Source: Dehalococcoidia bacterium
GTDB taxonomy: Bacteria; Chloroflexota; Dehalococcoidia; UBA2979
NCBI GenBank assembly: GCA_023228825.1
Contig: JALOAL010000028.1
Span: 1-25,016, forward strand
Length of the DNA stretch: 25,016 bases
Reading direction: 5' to 3'
Part shown: positions 22,971 through 25,016 of the stretch, piece after piece
How the letters are laid out: every line of letters begins with the position of its first letter
How positions within the stretch are numbered: the first letter of the stretch is position 1
Program-made: the position numbers and the translations under genes
Notes under the pieces: model-generated
Told to the model about the DNA's origin: nothing
Database searches by the model: none
The model's input: only the letters and a program-made list of their open reading frames with translations

Positions 22971-24820
22971 TAGCGGTCGGCCTCCGCACGGCCGCGTTCG
23001 CGGTCGAGTTCGGCTGCGGCCACGTCGGCGGCGGCCTCCTCCTGGTCGCGCAGTTCCAGGTCGTAGATGCGGCGGTAGAAGCCGTCCCGGGCCAGGAGCG
23101 CCTCGTGCTGGCCGCGCTCCACCACCTCGCCGTCCTTCATCACCAGGATCAGGTCCGCCTCCTTCACGGTGCGCAACCGCTGGGCGATGACGAAGGTGGT
23201 GCGGCCCTCCATCAGGTTGCGCAGCGCCTCCTGGATCTGGAACTCCGTGCGCATGTCCACGGCGGCGGTGGAGTCGTCAAAGACCAGGACGCGCGGGTTC
23301 AGCAGCAACGTCCGGGCGATCGCCACGCGCTGGCGCTGGCCGCCGGAGAGCGTGGAGCCGCGCTCGCCCACCCACGTGTCGTACCCGTCCGGCTGGGACA
23401 TGATGAAGTCGTGGATGCGCGCCGCCCTGGCCGCGGCCTCGACTTCCTCGTCCGAGGCGTCCGGCCGGCCGTACGCGATGTTCTCCCGGATGGTCGCGGA
23501 GAAGAGGAAGACGTCCTGCTGCACCAGGCCGATCGCGTCCCGCAGTGAGTCCAGCGTCACGTCGCGCACATCGCGGCCGTCAATGGTGACGCTCCCCCGC
23601 GAGGCGTCGTAGAAGCGCGGCAGCAGGTTCACCACGGTGGTCTTGCCGGAACCCGTGGGCCCCAGCAGCGCGATGGTCTGCCCGGGGCGGGCCTCCACCG
23701 TCAGGTTGTCCACCTGGTTCGACTCGCCGTCGTAACTGAAGGCCACCTCGTTGAAGACCACGTGTCCCGGGCCAGGCGGCAGCGGGATGGCGTCCGGCCT
23801 CTCCTGCACCGGGGACTCCGCGTCCAGGATCTCGTACAGGCGCGTGCCGGCGGAGTGGGCGCGCGCGAAGATGTTGACAATGAAGCCCACGGAGCGCACC
23901 GGCACCTGCAGCAGCGTCAGCCACAACTGGAACGCCGCCAGTTCGCCCGGCAGCATGCGCCCCGCGATGATCTCCTCCACCCCCACCCAGAAGACGACGG
24001 CCGCAGAGAGCAGCCAGACCGACATCAGGAAGGGCTCGTTGAAGGCCTGGAACTTGGAGGTGGAGTAGGACCAGTCGAACAGTTCCTCCACCTTGCCGTC
24101 GAACTTCTCCTGTTCGAACTCCTGGCGGGAAAAGGCCTTCACCACGCGCTGCCCGGTGAGGTTCTCCTGCAGGATGGTGCCCATCTCGCCCTGCATCTCC
24201 TGCACGCGCAGCCACACCGGGCGCATGCGCAGGGAGACCCACGCGGACTGGATGGCCACCGGCGGCACGAACGCCAGCGCGATCAGCCCCACCTTGGGGT
24301 TGATGGCGACCATGATCCCGTACGAGACGACGATCAGGATCAGGACGTACACCAGCCGGATCACGCCCATGCTGACGAAGAAGCGCACGCCCTCCACGTC
24401 TCCGGTGGCGCGCTGCATGATCTCGCCCACCTCGGAGCGGTCGTGGTAGGCGAAGGAGAGGCGCTGGAGGCGGTCATAGACCATGTTGCGCAGGTCGCGG
24501 GCGACGCGCTGCGAGATCGCCTCGCTGAGGTAGGTCTGCACGTAGACGAAGCCGCCTCGGAGCAGCGCCGCCGCCACCAGGAGGCCCACGGCCGCCATCA
24601 CCGTGTTCATGTCGCCCTGCGCCGCGCTGGTCTCCACGCCGCCGGACGAGATGCTCACCACGTCCAGGCCCGTGTCGATGGCGAAGCCGGCGAGGGCGGG
24701 CGTGATGATCGTGAGCAGGCTCGCACCCACCAGGACGAACATCGCCAGGATCAGTAAGCCTCGGTACTGGAGTGCCTGGGCGGTCAGACGGAGATGAACG
24801 GGGGCGCCCCGGTTGCCCAC
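22970..24820 (-). CDS. ABC exporter half-transporter, degenerate-site subunit
   Basis: A 616-residue partner of the previous protein, with the same layout: six membrane helices (about 20-325) and an ATPase domain. Walker A GPTGSGKT is at 387-394, signature LSGGQ at 491-495, but Walker B reads VLVFDD, with Asp in place of the catalytic Glu, and the H-loop reads VIAQRL, with Gln for His. These changes define the degenerate site of heterodimeric exporters such as TM287/288. The start is uncertain: GTG 24820 has GAAGGGA nine bases upstream, whereas TTG 24829 lies too close to it; I prefer the GTG. First gene of the two-gene operon; the promoter should lie between 24821 and the insertion element. 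Confidence 0.92.
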   Translation of the reverse strand: MGNRGAPVHLRLTAQALQYRGLLILAMFVLVGASLLTIITPALAGFAIDTGLDVVSISSGGVETSAAQGDMNTVMAAVGLLVAAALLRGGFVYVQTYLSEAISQRVARDLRNMVYDRLQRLSFAYHDRSEVGEIMQRATGDVEGVRFFVSMGVIRLVYVLILIVVSYGIMVAINPKVGLIALAFVPPVAIQSAWVSLRMRPVWLRVQEMQGEMGTILQENLTGQRVVKAFSRQEFEQEKFDGKVEELFDWSYSTSKFQAFNEPFLMSVWLLSAAVVFWVGVEEIIAGRMLPGELAAFQLWLTLLQVPVRSVGFIVNIFARAHSAGTRLYEILDAESPVQERPDAIPLPPGPGHVVFNEVAFSYDGESNQVDNLTVEARPGQTIALLGPTGSGKTTVVNLLPRFYDASRGSVTIDGRDVRDVTLDSLRDAIGLVQQDVFLFSATIRENIAYGRPDASDEEVEAAARAARIHDFIMSQPDGYDTWVGERGSTLSGGQRQRVAIARTLLLNPRVLVFDDSTAAVDMRTEFQIQEALRNLMEGRTTFVIAQRLRTVKEADLILVMKDGEVVERGQHEALLARDGFYRRIYDLELRDQEEAAADVAAAELDRERGRAEADR

Positions 24821-24900
24821 GCGTATCAATCCCTTCGGCAGCGGTGACGGCGAACGCCGAGTGTAATAGCACTCTGACGTTAAGGTGAAGCCCCGAGTGC

Positions 24901-24954
24901 CCTCATAAAAATGGTTACCGAACGGGAGGTAGTTGCCTCATAAGCATGGTTACC
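24901..24954. repeat. Pair of 19-bp repeats before a transposase start
   Basis: CCTCATAAAAATGGTTACC (24901-24919) recurs as CCTCATAAGCATGGTTACC (24936-24954), a 35-bp period, 20 bp before the ATG at 24974. Paired direct repeats like this at a transposase promoter are probably the binding sites at an element end. The outer boundary of the element is not determined. Confidence 0.6.
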
Positions 24955-24973
24955 CAAGAGAGGTGGAGGGGCC

Positions 24974-25016
24974 ATGACACGGGGCAGCGTTGCGGAGTAC
25001 GCAGCGGCGGTGCGGA
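24974..25016 (+). CDS. Partial transposase/integrase (start only)
   Basis: Only 14 codons are inside the window: MTRGSVAEYAAAVR. GGAGGGG lies directly before the ATG. This opening is, to my recollection, that of DDE integrase-type transposases common in Chloroflexota and Actinobacteria, whose next residues include a conserved helix-turn-helix; the paired repeats upstream agree. The family cannot be fixed from 14 residues. Confidence 0.5.
   Translation, partial: MTRGSVAEYAAAVR

Noticed and set aside
21603..22973. Long plus-strand open frame rich in His/Val/Gln
   Set aside because: Antisense shadow of the ABC exporter, whose motifs are complete on the minus strand.
1..25016. tRNA or rRNA genes, or a phage attachment site
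   Set aside because: No T-loop-like or anticodon-stem pattern and no direct repeat flanking the phage genes was found by eye.

Overview
The window is GC-rich, densely packed bacterial DNA with many GTG starts and strong AGGAGG-type ribosome sites. Gene content suggests a Gram-positive-like or Chloroflexota-type lineage: a membrane-anchored DsbA-like thioredoxin, a PspC protein with a Pro/Thr-rich tail, a stand-alone ruvB with a GAAC-N4-GTTC (Bacillus/Actinobacteria-type) LexA box, and phage hub proteins of a kind I associate with Chloroflexota. The taxonomic call is inference; no rRNA or tRNA gene was seen.

Layout. 1-110: possible end of an insertion element, with a 23-bp-period repeat pair. 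168-6008: chromosomal housekeeping and membrane genes: MFS transporter, DsbA-like oxidoreductase, SAM methyltransferase, a small acidic protein, a coupled DUF421/low-affinity-iron-permease pair, a RimI-like acetyltransferase and a DUF4177-like protein. 6009-18400: a mosaic accessory stretch. It holds a LexA-type box followed by an acidic coiled-coil protein that looks like a phage scaffold; a DUF2087 protein and a type-B carboxylesterase; a 625-residue protein with the AGN motif seen at the N-terminus of proteins linked to extracellular contractile injection systems (eCIS), plus a partner gene; an SF1/DUF2075 helicase with a PD-(D/E)XK-like N-terminus in visibly less GC-rich DNA; then a compact phage-derived cassette (capsid, head-tail adaptor, beta-propeller/tail-hub fusion, small OB-like protein) and a small hypothetical gene. 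18497-24820: SOS-controlled ruvB, a convergent PspC-thioesterase pair, and a heterodimeric ABC exporter operon with one consensus and one degenerate ATP site. 24901-25016: the start of another probable insertion element.

How the parts may work together. The two LexA-type boxes (before the scaffold-like gene and before ruvB) tie the two sides of the accessory stretch to DNA damage. Terminase, portal, tail tube, tape measure and integrase genes are absent here, so the phage genes are either a remnant or a domesticated particle module whose scaffold and capsid genes now lie 7 kb apart. Short tandem repeats (6, 9, 11, 16, 18, 27 and 45 bp units) recur in gene ends and intergenic DNA throughout.
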